Shown in pieces: positions 10,673-23,785 of a stretch of 64,000 bases of DNA. The stretch's first letter is position 1. Each line of letters starts with the position of its first letter. The notes below the pieces were generated by a model that did no database searches, was not told the DNA's origin, and saw nothing but the letters and a program-made list of their open reading frames with translations. The stretch is from Candidatus Sulfopaludibacter sp. SbA3 (GTDB taxonomy: Bacteria; Pseudomonadota; Alphaproteobacteria; Caulobacterales; Hyphomonadaceae), in contig CAMDAC010000004.1 of NCBI GenBank assembly GCA_945888325.1, positions 124,001-188,000 on the forward strand. The letters are read 5' to 3'. Made by a program: the position numbers and the translations under genes.

Positions 10673-12106
10673 ATGCTGGACATTACCTCCATCCTGATGA
10701 CGGTCGCACCGGAACTCTGGCTTGCCCTCGCGGGCCTGATCGGCGTGCTGCTGGGCGCCATCTTCGGTGAGCGCTTCAACTCGCTGTCTTTCAAGTTCGG
10801 CGCGCTGGCGCTGTTTGCGGCCGCCGCATTGGCCGCGCTCCACTTTGGCGGCGGCGAAGCGTTCGGCGGTCTCGTGCGCACGAACACGTTCGTCAACTTC
10901 GCCAAGGTGATCACTTACGTTCTTGCGGGCGTCGCGCTGATCATCTCCGAGGGCTTCCTCAAGCGCCATGAAACCATGCGCTATGAGTATTCGCTGCTGA
11001 TCATGTTCGCGAGCCTCGGCATGGGCATCATCCTGTCGGCTGCCGACCTGATGACGCTCTACATGGGCATCGAGACGCTCAGCCTCTCGTCCTACGTGCT
11101 CGCCGCCTTCCACCGCGACTCCGCGCGCTCATCCGAGGCGGGCCTGAAGTATTTCGTGCTGGGCGCCCTGGCATCGGGCATGCTGCTGTATGGCGCGTCA
11201 CTGGTTTACGGCTTCACGGGCACGACATCGTTTGCTGGCATTGCAGAAGCGGGCATCACGACCGGCGCGCTGTTCGGCATGGTGCTGATGATCGTCGGCC
11301 TCGCGTTCAAGATTTCGGCGGCGCCGATGCACGTCTGGACGCCGGATGTGTATGAAGGGGCACCGACGCCGGTCGTTGCCTTCTTCGCGTCAGCGCCGAA
11401 GATGGCATCGACGGTGGTCTTCGCGAACGTGCTGTTCACGGTGTTCGGGTCGGCGATCGACCAGTGGCAGATCATCGTCTGCATCATCGCGGGCCTGTCG
11501 ATGATCATCGGTTCGGTGGGGGCGCTGGTGCAGACCAATATCAAGCGCCTGCTGGGATATTCGTCGATTGCCAACGTCGGCTACGCGCTTGTGGCGGTTG
11601 CGGCTGGGCAGGAGTTCGGCGCCGCCGCGCTGCTGACCTTCTCGACGATTTACGCGGTCACGTCGCTGGGCCTGTTCGCCGCCGTGCTGGCGATGCGCCG
11701 CCGCGGGGGCATGGTCGAAGGCATCTCGGAATTGGGTGGCATGGCCCGTAACAAGCCGGTATTGGCGGTGACGCTCTCGGTGCTGATCTTCTCGATTGCC
11801 GGCTTGCCTCCGTTCGGCGGCTTCTTCGGGAAATTCGAGGTTCTGCGCGCTGGTCTCGAGGCAGGGCTTGTTCCGCTCGCCATCCTGGTAGTCATCTCGT
11901 CGGTCATTTCGCTCGGATACTACCTGAAGCTCATCAAGATCATGTGGTTCGATGAGCCCACCGAACGGTTCGAGCGGGTAGACATGTCGGTGATGGGCAC
12001 GGTCGTGCTTTGCTCGGTCGTCGCGGGCGTGGTGTTCATGGTGTTCATCAGCGAACTCGGCACCGGCGGCTGGGCGACCTTTGCGGCGGCGGGGCTATTG
12101 CGTTGA
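10673..12106 (+). CDS. nuoN: NADH-quinone oxidoreductase subunit N (ND2)
   Basis: Third antiporter-like subunit, adjacent to NuoK in the membrane arm, and the last complex I gene of the operon. The ND2 core is visible: [20 protein letters not shown] (about residues 123-142), [27 protein letters not shown] (about 220-246) and [20 protein letters not shown] (about 287-306). The length of 477 residues is normal. Its TGA lies within a TTGA overlap with the proposed TTG start of birA, so birA is probably translated from the same message. Confidence 0.97.
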   Translation: MLDITSILMTVAPELWLALAGLIGVLLGAIFGERFNSLSFKFGALALFAAAALAALHFGGGEAFGGLVRTNTFVNFAKVITYVLAGVALIISEGFLKRHETMRYEYSLLIMFASLGMGIILSAADLMTLYMGIETLSLSSYVLAAFHRDSARSSEAGLKYFVLGALASGMLLYGASLVYGFTGTTSFAGIAEAGITTGALFGMVLMIVGLAFKISAAPMHVWTPDVYEGAPTPVVAFFASAPKMASTVVFANVLFTVFGSAIDQWQIIVCIIAGLSMIIGSVGALVQTNIKRLLGYSSIANVGYALVAVAAGQEFGAAALLTFSTIYAVTSLGLFAAVLAMRRRGGMVEGISELGGMARNKPVLAVTLSVLIFSIAGLPPFGGFFGKFEVLRAGLEAGLVPLAILVVISSVISLGYYLKLIKIMWFDEPTERFERVDMSVMGTVVLCSVVAGVVFMVFISELGTGGWATFAAAGLLR

Positions 12107-12834
12107 GCGAGGCCTGGCCCGTTCACCGGATGGGCATCATCGACAGCACGAACACCGAAGCCAAGCGACGCGTGGCGACCGGTTTTCATGATCAGTGGAT
12201 CGTCGCGGACCAACAGACCGCAGGACGTGGCCGACAGGACCGTGAATGGATTTCTCCGGCGGGAAACATCTACGCGACGGCCCTGTTCCGCGAACCCGGC
12301 GGCTTGCCGGTTGCCCTCCGGCTGCCTTTTGCGGCCGCCCTGGCGGTCACTGACGTGGTGCTGGAACATGCGCCCGGTACGGATGTGCGGGTGAAGTGGC
12401 CCAATGACGTCCGGATCGATCGCCGGAAGGTGTCTGGCATCCTTGTGGAAACGGGCGGCGGCGGTCCGGATTTCTGGGTGGCCGCCGGTATCGGCGTGAA
12501 TCTCCTGCCGCCTCCCGAAAATGTGACCCAGCCCGCCACCAGCCTGCTGGACCTCGGCATGCGGCCCGGAACCCCTGTGGATGCAGTGCTCTCCAGCCTG
12601 CGCCAGGCTTTCGCGCGCCGCATCACCCAGGCGCGGGACGGCTTCAGGGGGACTCGCAAGGACTGGCTTGAACGGGCAGAAGCCATCGGCCAGGTGGTTC
12701 AGGTCAGGACCGGGGACACTATGGCCGAAGGCATATTCGAAGATCTGGAGGACGACGGCGCCCTCCTGCTTCGATTGCCGGACGGAACACGCCGCTTCAT
12801 AAGGGCCGGCGAAGTCGATATACGCAGGAGCTGA
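12103..12834 (+). CDS. birA: Biotin--[acetyl-CoA-carboxylase] ligase, short class I form
   Basis: Attaches biotin via biotinyl-AMP to carrier proteins such as AccB. Motifs are [10 protein letters not shown], the biotinyl-AMP loop [16 protein letters not shown] and [20 protein letters not shown]. There is no N-terminal helix-turn-helix, so it is an enzyme only and not the E. coli-type repressor. I prefer the TTG at 12103, which overlaps the nuoN stop (TTGA) and yields [17 protein letters not shown], an N-terminus like that of homologues. The ATG at 12130 is the alternative. It follows complex I genes in many alphaproteobacteria. Confidence 0.9.
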   Translation: MSEAWPVHRMGIIDSTNTEAKRRVATGFHDQWIVADQQTAGRGRQDREWISPAGNIYATALFREPGGLPVALRLPFAAALAVTDVVLEHAPGTDVRVKWPNDVRIDRRKVSGILVETGGGGPDFWVAAGIGVNLLPPPENVTQPATSLLDLGMRPGTPVDAVLSSLRQAFARRITQARDGFRGTRKDWLERAEAIGQVVQVRTGDTMAEGIFEDLEDDGALLLRLPDGTRRFIRAGEVDIRRS

Positions 12835-12840
12835 GGGGCC

Positions 12841-13608
12841 ATGTTGCTCGCCATTGACGTTGGAAACACCAACACCGTTTTCGCGCTGCACGACGGCGAT
12901 GAGTGGGTTCACAGCTGGAGAAGCGCCACCGATTCGACCAAGACGGCCGATGACCATGCATCATGGCTCTGGCGGCTGGCCGACATGTCCGGCGTGGACC
13001 TTAGCCAAACCGAGGGTTGCGTCATTTCTACCGTGGTGCCGCAGGCGCAATTCAATTTCCGCACACTGGCGCGCCGTTACCTGAACGTCGAACCCATGTT
13101 CATCGGTGAACCCGGCCTCAAGACCGGCGTCGAACTGCGCGTTCGCCACCCGGAACAGGTCGGTGCGGACCGGATTGCCTCGGCGCTTGGCGCCCATGTG
13201 AAGTATCCCGGCGCGCTGATCGTGATCGATAGCGGTACGGCCACCACCCTGGATGTGGTGGCCGCAGATGGTGCGTTCGAGGGTGGTATCATCTCGCCCG
13301 GCATCTATCTCTCGATGCGTGCGCTGCATGAGGCGGCCGCCCAGCTTCCCCGGATTGCCATCCAGAAGCCTGCCCAGGTGATCGGCAAGGATACGGTTTC
13401 GGCGATGGAATCGGGTGTTTTTCTTGGATATATCGAACTGATTGATGGGCTCGTGCGGCGCGTCAAAGCCGAGTATGGTCAACCCATGACCGTCGTCGCC
13501 ACAGGGGGGGTAGCCTCCCTTTTCGAAGGCGCGAGCGAAACCATCGATCACTATGACCAGGACGTCCTGATTCGTGGATTGCTGGAAGTCTGGAAACGGA
13601 ACCGTTGA
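12841..13608 (+). CDS. coaX: Type III pantothenate kinase
   Basis: First step of coenzyme A synthesis: ATP-dependent phosphorylation of pantothenate. It has the ASKHA-fold nucleotide-binding start [15 protein letters not shown] (residues 2-16), [12 protein letters not shown] (about 110-121), the second phosphate-binding segment [13 protein letters not shown] (about 129-141) and [16 protein letters not shown]. The 255 residues match CoaX proteins, which need a monovalent cation and are not feedback-inhibited by CoA. It starts 6 bases after birA and is followed by rnj after 6 bases. Confidence 0.95.
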   Translation: MLLAIDVGNTNTVFALHDGDEWVHSWRSATDSTKTADDHASWLWRLADMSGVDLSQTEGCVISTVVPQAQFNFRTLARRYLNVEPMFIGEPGLKTGVELRVRHPEQVGADRIASALGAHVKYPGALIVIDSGTATTLDVVAADGAFEGGIISPGIYLSMRALHEAAAQLPRIAIQKPAQVIGKDTVSAMESGVFLGYIELIDGLVRRVKAEYGQPMTVVATGGVASLFEGASETIDHYDQDVLIRGLLEVWKRNR

Positions 13609-13614
13609 GACCTG

Positions 13615-15300
13615 ATGCCCGATAGCGCTGCGACGACAGACGAACTCGTATTCCTGCCCCTCGGCGGATGCGGCGAAATCGGCATGAACCTGAATGCGTA
13701 TGGCTACGGGCCCGCCCATTCGCGGCGCTGGATCATCGTCGATGTCGGCGTGACGTTCGGCAATGCGACGACGCCCGGAATCGACCTGATCTGCGCGGAC
13801 CCGGCCTATCTGGTCGGCGAGCATATCGATGCGGTATTCCTGACCCACGCGCATGAAGACCATATCGGCGCCATCGGGCTCCTCTACCCGCTGCTCAGAA
13901 CCAAGGCGCCGATCTATGCGACGCCGTTTACCGCCGAGTTGGTGCGCGGAAAGATGCAGGAGCGCGGGGTCGATACGAAACGGCTCAAAACCATTTCGCT
14001 CGAAGCTTCGGTCACGGCTGGACCATTCACAGTCCGCTACATGACCCTGACCCACTCCATCCCCGAACCCAACGCTCTGGCTATCGAGACGCCGGCAGGG
14101 ATGATCCTGCATACCGGCGACTGGAAGATCGATCCTGAGCCGCTCGTGGGCGCGAAAACAGACATCGAAGGCCTCACGGCGCTGGGTGACCGCGGCGTGC
14201 TGGCGATGGTATGCGACTCCACCAACGTGTTCGAGGCCGGTGAGGCGGGATCGGAAGATACGGTCCGCAAGGGCCTCATCGACCTGATTGCACAGCAGAC
14301 GGGCGCGGTGGCGGTGACGACGTTTGCGTCGAACGTTGCGCGCGTCAAATCGATCATCGAAGCTGCGAACGCAGCGGGCCGGGATGTCTGCCTGGTCGGG
14401 CGGAGCATGCACAAGATCACCAGCGCGGCGAAAGCCGTCGGCATCCTGCCGCCCAACCTGGAATTCGTTGACGAGTCGGAAGCGGGCTACCTTCCGCCCG
14501 AGAACATCCTCTACCTCTGTACCGGCAGCCAGGGCGAGGCGAACGCGGCCCTGTCGCGTATCGCGCGCGGCGATCATCGCCACGTTTCGCTGCGGCCCGA
14601 CGACACCGTCATTTTCTCGTCGCGCCTGATCCCGGGCAACGAAAGCTCGGTCTACGCGATGCAGAACATGCTTGCGGAGCAGGGGATCCGGATCATCACG
14701 CCCCGCATGGTGAAAGAACCGATCCACGTGTCCGGCCATCCGTGCCGGGATGAATTGCGGCGTATGTACCAGTGGGTGCGCCCGCGCGTTTCGATCCCTG
14801 TGCACGGCGAGCGGCGGCACATCGTCGAGCACGCGGCCTATGCCAAATCCCTGCAGGTCCTGTCTGCGCTGACCCCCCGAAATGGCAGCCTCATCCGGCT
14901 CGCGCCGGGCGAGCCGGAAATCATCGACGAAGTCCCAGCCGGGCGCCTCATGCTCGATGGTTCGCGCCTTGTACCGGAAGCGGCCGAAGGACTGATCGAG
15001 CGCCGCCGCCTGTCTGTCAGCGGACTGATCTTTGCGACCGTGTGTCTGGATGCATCCGGCGAGCCGATCGATGGCCCCGTCATTACCGTGAAAGGTCTGT
15101 CGGAATCCGATGGCCGCATCGCGGATGAGAGCCTTGAGCCACTCGATGTGGCCGCCACGCGCGCCCTTGACGGGATCAAGAAGCGTGACCGGATGGATGA
15201 CGAGATCGTCGAGAAAATCATCGGCCGGGCGCTCCGCAAGGCGTGCGAAGCGGAGTTTGGCATCCGTCCGCTAATCGAAGTGATAGTCCTGAGGAGCTGA
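13615..15300 (+). CDS. rnj: Ribonuclease J
   Basis: Beta-CASP metallo-beta-lactamase ribonuclease with endonuclease and 5'-3' exonuclease activity in RNA processing. The Zn motif HAHEDH is H78-A-H80-E-D82-H83. HTGDWKIDP and CDSTNVFEAGEAGSE follow, and the C-terminal SGHPCRDELRRMYQWVRPRVSIPVHGERRH gives the beta-CASP motif C region. The 561-residue length is typical. In alphaproteobacteria RNase J coexists with RNase E. The gene sits in the conserved coaX-rnj-mce neighbourhood. Confidence 0.95.
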   Translation: MPDSAATTDELVFLPLGGCGEIGMNLNAYGYGPAHSRRWIIVDVGVTFGNATTPGIDLICADPAYLVGEHIDAVFLTHAHEDHIGAIGLLYPLLRTKAPIYATPFTAELVRGKMQERGVDTKRLKTISLEASVTAGPFTVRYMTLTHSIPEPNALAIETPAGMILHTGDWKIDPEPLVGAKTDIEGLTALGDRGVLAMVCDSTNVFEAGEAGSEDTVRKGLIDLIAQQTGAVAVTTFASNVARVKSIIEAANAAGRDVCLVGRSMHKITSAAKAVGILPPNLEFVDESEAGYLPPENILYLCTGSQGEANAALSRIARGDHRHVSLRPDDTVIFSSRLIPGNESSVYAMQNMLAEQGIRIITPRMVKEPIHVSGHPCRDELRRMYQWVRPRVSIPVHGERRHIVEHAAYAKSLQVLSALTPRNGSLIRLAPGEPEIIDEVPAGRLMLDGSRLVPEAAEGLIERRRLSVSGLIFATVCLDASGEPIDGPVITVKGLSESDGRIADESLEPLDVAATRALDGIKKRDRMDDEIVEKIIGRALRKACEAEFGIRPLIEVIVLRS

Positions 15301-15306
15301 AGCGAC

Positions 15307-15735
15307 ATGAGTGATTTCAAGATTGGCCCGCTGAACCATGTCGGCGTTGCCGTCCCAAACATCGAGCAAGCCTGCGAGACCTATCGCACGCTCTACGGCG
15401 CTACCGACATAACGACTCCGTTCGACATGCCGGAGCAGGGCGTGAAGGTTTGTTTCGTGAACCTGCCGAACAGCCAGATCGAGCTGATCGAGCCGCTGAA
15501 CGATGCATCTCCGATCGCCAACTTCATCAAGAAAAACCCGTCCGGCGGCCAGCACCATGTCTGTTTCGAAGTGGCTGACATAAATCAGGCCGTGACCGAG
15601 ATGGAAAAGCGCGGCGCGACTGTCCTCGGCAAACCCCGGATCGGGGCCCATGGCACGATGATCATTTTCGTCCATCCGAAGAACTCCAGCGGCGTGCTGG
15701 TGGAACTGATGGAAACCCCCAAAGGTCACCACTGA
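15307..15735 (+). CDS. mce: Methylmalonyl-CoA epimerase
   Basis: VOC-fold metalloenzyme interconverting (S)- and (R)-methylmalonyl-CoA in propionyl-CoA breakdown. The two halves carry the expected metal ligands: LNHVGVAVPNIEQAC near the N-terminus, HHVCFEVADINQAV in the middle, and the C-terminal VHPKNSSGVLVELME with the conserved glutamate. At 142 residues it is a normal single-module protein. Its stop overlaps the DUF1467 start (TGATG), the usual alphaproteobacterial arrangement. Confidence 0.92.
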   Translation: MSDFKIGPLNHVGVAVPNIEQACETYRTLYGATDITTPFDMPEQGVKVCFVNLPNSQIELIEPLNDASPIANFIKKNPSGGQHHVCFEVADINQAVTEMEKRGATVLGKPRIGAHGTMIIFVHPKNSSGVLVELMETPKGHH

Positions 15736-15968
15736 TGAGCCTCACCGGCGGAATCATCGTCTTCGTTCTGGCTTGGTGGATCAGCTTCTTTGCGGTTCTC
15801 CCCATCGGCGTCAAAGGCCAGTGGGAAGACGGCTCGACGATCCCCGGCACGGAAGAGGCGGCTCCCAAGAATCCGATGCTGATGAAGAAGGTGATCTGGG
15901 CCACCGGCGGGGCTGTCGTGGTGACTGCCCTGGCAGCCTTGCTCATCCCCCTCCTGCTTGCGCAATAG
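15735..15968 (+). CDS. DUF1467 family small inner-membrane protein
   Basis: A 77-residue protein with two predicted membrane helices (residues about 5-22 and 52-74) flanking a soluble segment with VLPIGVKGQWEDGSTIPGTEEAAPKNPMLMKK. That loop is the recognisable DUF1467 signature. Proteins of this family are widespread in alphaproteobacteria, next to mce and proS. No biochemical function is known to me, and the coupling to mce gives no firm clue. Confidence 0.85.
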   Translation: MSLTGGIIVFVLAWWISFFAVLPIGVKGQWEDGSTIPGTEEAAPKNPMLMKKVIWATGGAVVVTALAALLIPLLLAQ

Positions 15969-15975
15969 GCCCCTG

Positions 15976-15993
15976 ACCGGCTAGTGAGCCGGT
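15976..15993 (+). other. Hairpin between the DUF1467 gene and proS
   Basis: An inverted repeat ACCGGCT-AGTG-AGCCGGT lies 7 bases after the DUF1467 stop. The 7-bp GC-rich stem with a tetraloop is not followed by a T-run, so it is at best a weak or Rho-assisted terminator, or an mRNA-stability element upstream of proS. Confidence 0.4.
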
Positions 15994-16020
15994 TCAGAAC
16001 AGCCCGAAAGAGACCTTTGA

Positions 16021-17337
16021 ATGCGTCTGTCGAACTATTTTTTGCCCGTTTCCAAGGAAGCGCCGGCGGACGCCTCGATCGTCTCGCACCAGCTGATGCT
16101 GCGCACCGGCATGATCCGCCAGAACGGCGCCGGGATCTACTCCTGGCTGCCGCTCGGCCTACGGGTCCTAAAGCGGATCGAACAGATCGTGCGCGAGGAA
16201 ATGGACCGCTCCGGCGCCATCGAAATGCTGATGCCGACGCTTCAGCAGGCGGACCTCTGGCGCGAGTCGGGCCGCTATGAGGCCTATGGCAAGGAAATGC
16301 TGCGCATCAAGGACCGTCACGACCGCGAGATGCTGTTCGGCCCCACCAACGAAGAGCTGATCACGGACGTCTTCCGGGCCTACGTGAAAAGCTACAAGCA
16401 GCTGCCGCTGAACCTCTATCACCAGCAATGGAAGTTCCGCGACGAAGTCCGCCCCCGGTTCGGTGTCATGCGCGGCCGCGAGTTCCTGATGAAGGACGCC
16501 TACTCGTTCGACCTGACCGAAGAAGGCGCCCGCACGGCCTACCGGAAGATGTTCTGCGCTTACCTGAACGCCTTTGACAGGATGGGCCTGACCGCCATCC
16601 CGATGCGGGCCGACACGGGTCCGATCGGCGGCGACCTGAGCCACGAATTCATCATCCTCGCCGATACCGGCGAAAGCGCCGTGTTCTGCGACCGTGAACT
16701 GTTGGCGCTCGGCGCGCCGGGTCTCGATCTTGATTTCAATTCCGATCTCGTGCCGGTGGTCGAGCAACGCACGCGCTACTATGCGGCGACGGAAGAGATG
16801 CACGACGCGGCTGCTTTCGACGCGCTGCCGGAAGAGCGCCGCGTCTCGGCGCGCGGCATCGAAGTGGGCCACATCTTCTATTTCGGCACCAAATACTCCG
16901 CGCCGATGAACGCCGTTGTTCAGGGCCCGGATGGTCAGATGGTGCCCGTGCAGATGGGCAGTTACGGCATCGGCGTCTCGCGCCTCGTCGGCGGCATCAT
17001 CGAAGCGAGCCATGACGAGAACGGTATCATCTGGCCTGACGCCGTGGCGCCGTTCCCGGTCGGCATCATCAACATGCGCGCCGGCGACGCCGCGTGTGAA
17101 GAGGCCTGCGCCTCTCTCTACGCCCAGTTTGCAAAAGCCGGGATGGAAGCCCTCTATGACGACACGGACGACCGGGCAGGCGCCAAGTTTGCGCGCATGG
17201 ACCTGATCGGCCTGCCCTGGCAGATCGTCGTCGGGCCCAAAGGTCTCGAAAAGGGCGTGGTCGAACTGAAGCGCCGCAAGACGGGTGAGAAAATCGAAGT
17301 GTCTGCCGAGGAAGCCGTGCGGAGGATCACCGGGTGA
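16021..17337 (+). CDS. proS: Prolyl-tRNA synthetase, short form lacking the editing insertion
   Basis: Class II aminoacyl-tRNA synthetase charging tRNA-Pro. Motif 1 lies near [16 protein letters not shown], motif 2 is [26 protein letters not shown] (about residues 137-162) and motif 3 is [17 protein letters not shown] (about 315-331). A C-terminal anticodon-binding domain follows. The 438-residue length and the direct run from motif 2 to motif 3 show that the YbaK-like editing domain of bacterial ProRS (about 570 residues in E. coli) is absent, as in most alphaproteobacteria. Stop and lolC start overlap (GTGA). Confidence 0.96.
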   Translation: MRLSNYFLPVSKEAPADASIVSHQLMLRTGMIRQNGAGIYSWLPLGLRVLKRIEQIVREEMDRSGAIEMLMPTLQQADLWRESGRYEAYGKEMLRIKDRHDREMLFGPTNEELITDVFRAYVKSYKQLPLNLYHQQWKFRDEVRPRFGVMRGREFLMKDAYSFDLTEEGARTAYRKMFCAYLNAFDRMGLTAIPMRADTGPIGGDLSHEFIILADTGESAVFCDRELLALGAPGLDLDFNSDLVPVVEQRTRYYAATEEMHDAAAFDALPEERRVSARGIEVGHIFYFGTKYSAPMNAVVQGPDGQMVPVQMGSYGIGVSRLVGGIIEASHDENGIIWPDAVAPFPVGIINMRAGDAACEEACASLYAQFAKAGMEALYDDTDDRAGAKFARMDLIGLPWQIVVGPKGLEKGVVELKRRKTGEKIEVSAEEAVRRITG

Positions 17338-18620
17338 GCAATGGCGGCGCCAAGGTGGCCGTGCCGTTCGGCCGTCTCGAACGTACACTGGCCTGGCGCT
17401 ACCTGCTCGCGCGCCGTGAGCATGGCGGCGCGAGCCTGATTGCCATCATCTCCTTTGTCGGCATCTTCTTTGCCGTGGCTGCCCTGATCATCACGATGTC
17501 GATCATGAGCGGTTTCCGCGCGACGCTGCTGGATGCGCTCCTGGGCGGTGAGCCGCACATCGCGGCCGCCGTTGACGGCTACCCGCAGGAAGAGGCGACC
17601 GAGATCGCCAATATCATCAAGGCGACGCCGGACGTGCTGAGCGTGTCGCCCTATATCGAGCAGTTCGTTCTGCTTTCGGCGAATGGAGTACGCACCGGCG
17701 GTGTCGTCCGCGCCATTCCGCCAGCAGACCTCGCGACCATGCCGATCTTCAAGGACGGCGGCGAAGCTGCGATTGCCGGAGGGTTCGGTGAAGGCCGCAA
17801 TGGCGGCAATATCATAATGATCGGCCAGTACCTAGCGGCCAACCTGGGCCTCGGCATCGGCGACAAGGTCGAGGTCGTGACTTCCCAAATGCGGTCCGGC
17901 CCGGTGGGGCAGACTCCGATCAGCAAGTCCTACGTCGTCGGCGACATCTTCCGTACCGGGAGCGCCCAGCTCGACAACGTGTATGTGTTCATGCCGATGG
18001 AACAGGCGCAAATCCTGTTCCAGTCCAAGGGCCGATACCAGTATCTGGATATCCGCGTGAAGGATCCGGACGCTACCGAAGGCGCCATGCAGGCGATCTC
18101 GGACGCAACCGGCTTCAGCCTGCTGCTGCGCGACTGGAAAACCAAGAACCGGACCTATCTCGGCGCGCTGAGAACTGAGCGCGTGATGGTGCGTCTGCTG
18201 GTCACGATCATCATGATGATCGCGACACTGAACATCATCGTCGGCGTGGTCATGCTGGTGAAGAACAAGACGCGTGATATCGCCATCCTACGCACCATCG
18301 GCCTCAGCCGGGCAGGTGTGCTTCGGGTGTTCCTGATGGTGGGCACGGCGCTCGGCTCAGCTGGTGCCATCCTCGGCATGGCGGTCGGCATCCTGTTCAT
18401 CCTGAACATCGGCCCCATCGAGTCCTTGATCAATCTGGCGATCGACGGCGAGGTCTTCCCGGCCGAGCAGTACGGCCTCGATCACCTTCCGGCGATCCTC
18501 GACTGGAACGAGGTGTTCAGCACCGGCGCCTACGCGCTCTTCATGTCGATGTTCGTATCGATGATCCCGGCCATCTGGGCATCGTCTCAGGATCCCGTCA
18601 AAGCCCTGAGGTTCGAATGA
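17334..18620 (+). CDS. lolC: Lipoprotein-releasing ABC transporter permease (LolC/LolE family)
   Basis: Inner-membrane permease that, with LolD, extracts outer-membrane lipoproteins and passes them to LolA. It has an N-terminal membrane helix (about residues 36-65), a large periplasmic domain, and three C-terminal FtsX-type helices (about 285-315, 330-360 and 390-418). The start is GTG, overlapping the proS stop by 4 bases. A single LolC/E-type gene is usual in alphaproteobacteria, where it probably forms a homodimer. The lolD ATG overlaps its stop (ATGA). Confidence 0.94.
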   Translation: MSNGGAKVAVPFGRLERTLAWRYLLARREHGGASLIAIISFVGIFFAVAALIITMSIMSGFRATLLDALLGGEPHIAAAVDGYPQEEATEIANIIKATPDVLSVSPYIEQFVLLSANGVRTGGVVRAIPPADLATMPIFKDGGEAAIAGGFGEGRNGGNIIMIGQYLAANLGLGIGDKVEVVTSQMRSGPVGQTPISKSYVVGDIFRTGSAQLDNVYVFMPMEQAQILFQSKGRYQYLDIRVKDPDATEGAMQAISDATGFSLLLRDWKTKNRTYLGALRTERVMVRLLVTIIMMIATLNIIVGVVMLVKNKTRDIAILRTIGLSRAGVLRVFLMVGTALGSAGAILGMAVGILFILNIGPIESLINLAIDGEVFPAEQYGLDHLPAILDWNEVFSTGAYALFMSMFVSMIPAIWASSQDPVKALRFE

Positions 18621-19309
18621 CCGCCGCGACGCCCGTCCTCGAACTCAAGGCTATCGACCGCACCTACAAGACGAGTGCGGGCGACTTGCCGGTCCTGCGC
18701 GGCACGGACCTGCGCATTGCGCCGGGCGAACTGGTGGGCCTCGTCGGTCCTTCGGGGTCGGGCAAGTCGACCTTGCTGCACACCGCTGGCTTGCTGGAAC
18801 GTCCCGAAGCGGGCGACGTGCTGCTCGACGGCGCAGATTGCCTGAAACTCAACGAGGATGGCCGCACGGCCATCCGGCGCAAGAAGATCGGCTTCGTCTA
18901 CCAGTTCCACCACCTGCTGCCGGAGTTCAACGCGGTCGACAATGTCGCCATGCCGCTGATGATCGCCGGCAAGGGCCGCAAGGAAGCGCGCAAGAAGGCT
19001 GCGGCACTCCTGGACGAGATGGGCCTGGCAGAGCGCCTCTATCACCAGCCGGCGCAACTTTCCGGCGGCGAGCAGCAGCGCGTCGCCATCGCCCGCGCGC
19101 TGGCCAACGATCCGCGCCTCGTGATCGCGGACGAGCCGACCGGAAACCTCGACCCCGCTACAACCGAGCGGGTATTCGTGACCCTCATCAAGATGGTCCG
19201 GGAAGAGGGGGCAGGCGTGCTGGTGGCCACCCACAATCTCGCCCTGACACGCCACATGGACCGCGTGCTGACCCTGAAAGACGGCAAACTGGTCGACTAC
19301 ACAGGCTAA
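18617..19309 (+). CDS. lolD: Lipoprotein-releasing system ATP-binding protein LolD
   Basis: ATPase of the LolCD lipoprotein exporter. Walker A is GPSGSGKST (about residues 42-50), the Q-loop is FVYQFHHLLPEFN, the ABC signature LSGGEQQRVAIARAL (about 150-164), and Walker B is LVIADEPTGNLD. FQFHHLLPEF is characteristic of the LolD/MacB subfamily. The 230-residue length is normal. It overlaps lolC by 4 bases. dnaE begins 76 bases after its stop, and no terminator was recognised in that gap. Confidence 0.96.
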   Translation: MTAATPVLELKAIDRTYKTSAGDLPVLRGTDLRIAPGELVGLVGPSGSGKSTLLHTAGLLERPEAGDVLLDGADCLKLNEDGRTAIRRKKIGFVYQFHHLLPEFNAVDNVAMPLMIAGKGRKEARKKAAALLDEMGLAERLYHQPAQLSGGEQQRVAIARALANDPRLVIADEPTGNLDPATTERVFVTLIKMVREEGAGVLVATHNLALTRHMDRVLTLKDGKLVDYTG

Positions 19310-19385
19310 GCCTGTGGATGGGCTCCAAAGTTCCTTGGCGTTTCGGGCGATTCGGTGAGAGTCTGGCGTCCAAGAGGTAGACATC

Positions 19386-22808
<3,423 letters not shown>

Positions 22809-22832
22809 GGCAGTAACCACGGCGCTTTGCGC

Positions 22833-22860
22833 TTGCTCCGAACGCCGGAAGCTGTATAGG
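22833..22860 (+). promoter_or_regulatory. Candidate sigma70-type promoter for rpsB-tsf
   Basis: TTGCTC (22833-22838) and TATAGG (22855-22860) are separated by 16 bases, about 95 bases before the rpsB ATG. The -35 resembles the alphaproteobacterial CTTG-type element. The position between dnaE and a structured leader makes this the likely start of the ribosomal-protein transcript. Matched by eye only. Confidence 0.45.
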
Positions 22861-22880
22861 AGCGCTTACTGAAACCATGT

Positions 22881-22954
22881 CGCGGGTGCATCCGGTGCGA
22901 CGGGCTCAAACCCGTAGTTCCACCCTGCGACGGCCAACCGGATGGAGAAAATCT
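22881..22954 (+). promoter_or_regulatory. Structured rpsB 5' leader, possible S2 autoregulatory element
   Basis: Three pairings can be drawn. CGCGGGTG (22881-22888) pairs with CACCCTGCG (22921-22929) with one bulge. CATCCGGT (22889-22896) is the exact complement of ACCGGATG (22937-22944). Between them ACGGG/CCCGT (22900-22904 with 22911-22915) forms a hairpin with loop CTCAAA. The first two helices interleave as a pseudoknot or as mutually exclusive states. The second reaches to the edge of the GGAG ribosome-binding site (22944-22947). Feedback by ribosomal protein S2 is an inference from this geometry and from S2 regulation in other proteobacteria. Confidence 0.5.
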
Positions 22955-23743
22955 ATGGCCCTACCTGACTTCTCGATGCGTCAGTTGCTTGAAGCTGGCG
23001 TTCACTTCGGTCACCAGACCCACCGCTGGAACCCGCGCATGAAGCCGTTTATCTACGGCGAGCGCTCCGGCATCCACATTATGGACCTGTCCCACACGGT
23101 GCCGTCGCTGCACCAGGCGCTCGTCTTCGTGCGCGATACCGTCGCCAAGGGCGGCCGTATCCTGTTCGTTGGCACGAAGCGCCAGGCTCAGGACCCGGTG
23201 GCTGAAGCTGCAGCACGCTGCGCACAATATTACATGAACCACCGCTGGCTCGGCGGCACGCTGACGAACTGGACCACCGTGTCCAACTCGATCAAGCAGC
23301 TGCGCGAACTGAACACGATGTTCGATGCCGGTGGCGGTTCGGGCCTGACCAAGAAAGAGCTGCTCGACCTGCAGCGCCGTCGCGACAAGCTGCAGCGCGC
23401 ACTCGGCGGTATCGCTGACATGGGCGGCCTGCCGGCTGCGATCATCGTCATCGACACCAACAAGGAAGCGATTGCTGTCCAGGAAGCCCGCAAGCTGGGT
23501 ATCCCGGTCGTCGCCGTGCTCGACACCAACTGCGATCCGGCGGACGCCGATTTCGGCTTCCCGGGCAACGATGATGCCGCACGTGCGATTTCGCTCTACT
23601 GCAACCTGTTTGCCGATGCCGTTCTCGACGGTCTCGCCGAATCGACCGCCGGCCTCGGCATTGACCTCGGCGCCATGTCGGATGTCGGTTCGATGGCTGA
23701 TGCAGACGTTCAGGTTGCAGGCGAAGCGGCTTCCGACGCCTGA
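22955..23743 (+). CDS. rpsB: 30S ribosomal protein S2
   Basis: Small-subunit ribosomal protein, 262 residues. The start [29 protein letters not shown] is the canonical S2 N-terminus and has GGAGAA 6 bases upstream; reading frame open further upstream is the leader and not coding. Conserved segments are [20 protein letters not shown] and [27 protein letters not shown]-terminal Ala/Asp-rich tail is present. It is co-oriented with tsf (42-base gap), the near-universal rpsB-tsf pair. Confidence 0.98.
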   Translation: MALPDFSMRQLLEAGVHFGHQTHRWNPRMKPFIYGERSGIHIMDLSHTVPSLHQALVFVRDTVAKGGRILFVGTKRQAQDPVAEAAARCAQYYMNHRWLGGTLTNWTTVSNSIKQLRELNTMFDAGGGSGLTKKELLDLQRRRDKLQRALGGIADMGGLPAAIIVIDTNKEAIAVQEARKLGIPVVAVLDTNCDPADADFGFPGNDDAARAISLYCNLFADAVLDGLAESTAGLGIDLGAMSDVGSMADADVQVAGEAASDA

Positions 23744-23785
23744 AACTGCGCTCCGGCGCGACAAATCCAGTGAGGGATCAAAGCT

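Noticed and set aside
9449-11113. Open minus-strand frame of 554 codons across nuoM-nuoN
   Set aside because: It spans two confident genes and reads as Glu/Arg/His-rich repeats typical of antisense of hydrophobic membrane-protein genes.
22877-22954. N-terminal extension of rpsB starting at 22877
   Set aside because: S2 proteins start at the [15 protein letters not shown] methionine; the upstream part is a structured RNA leader and GGAG lies immediately before 22955.
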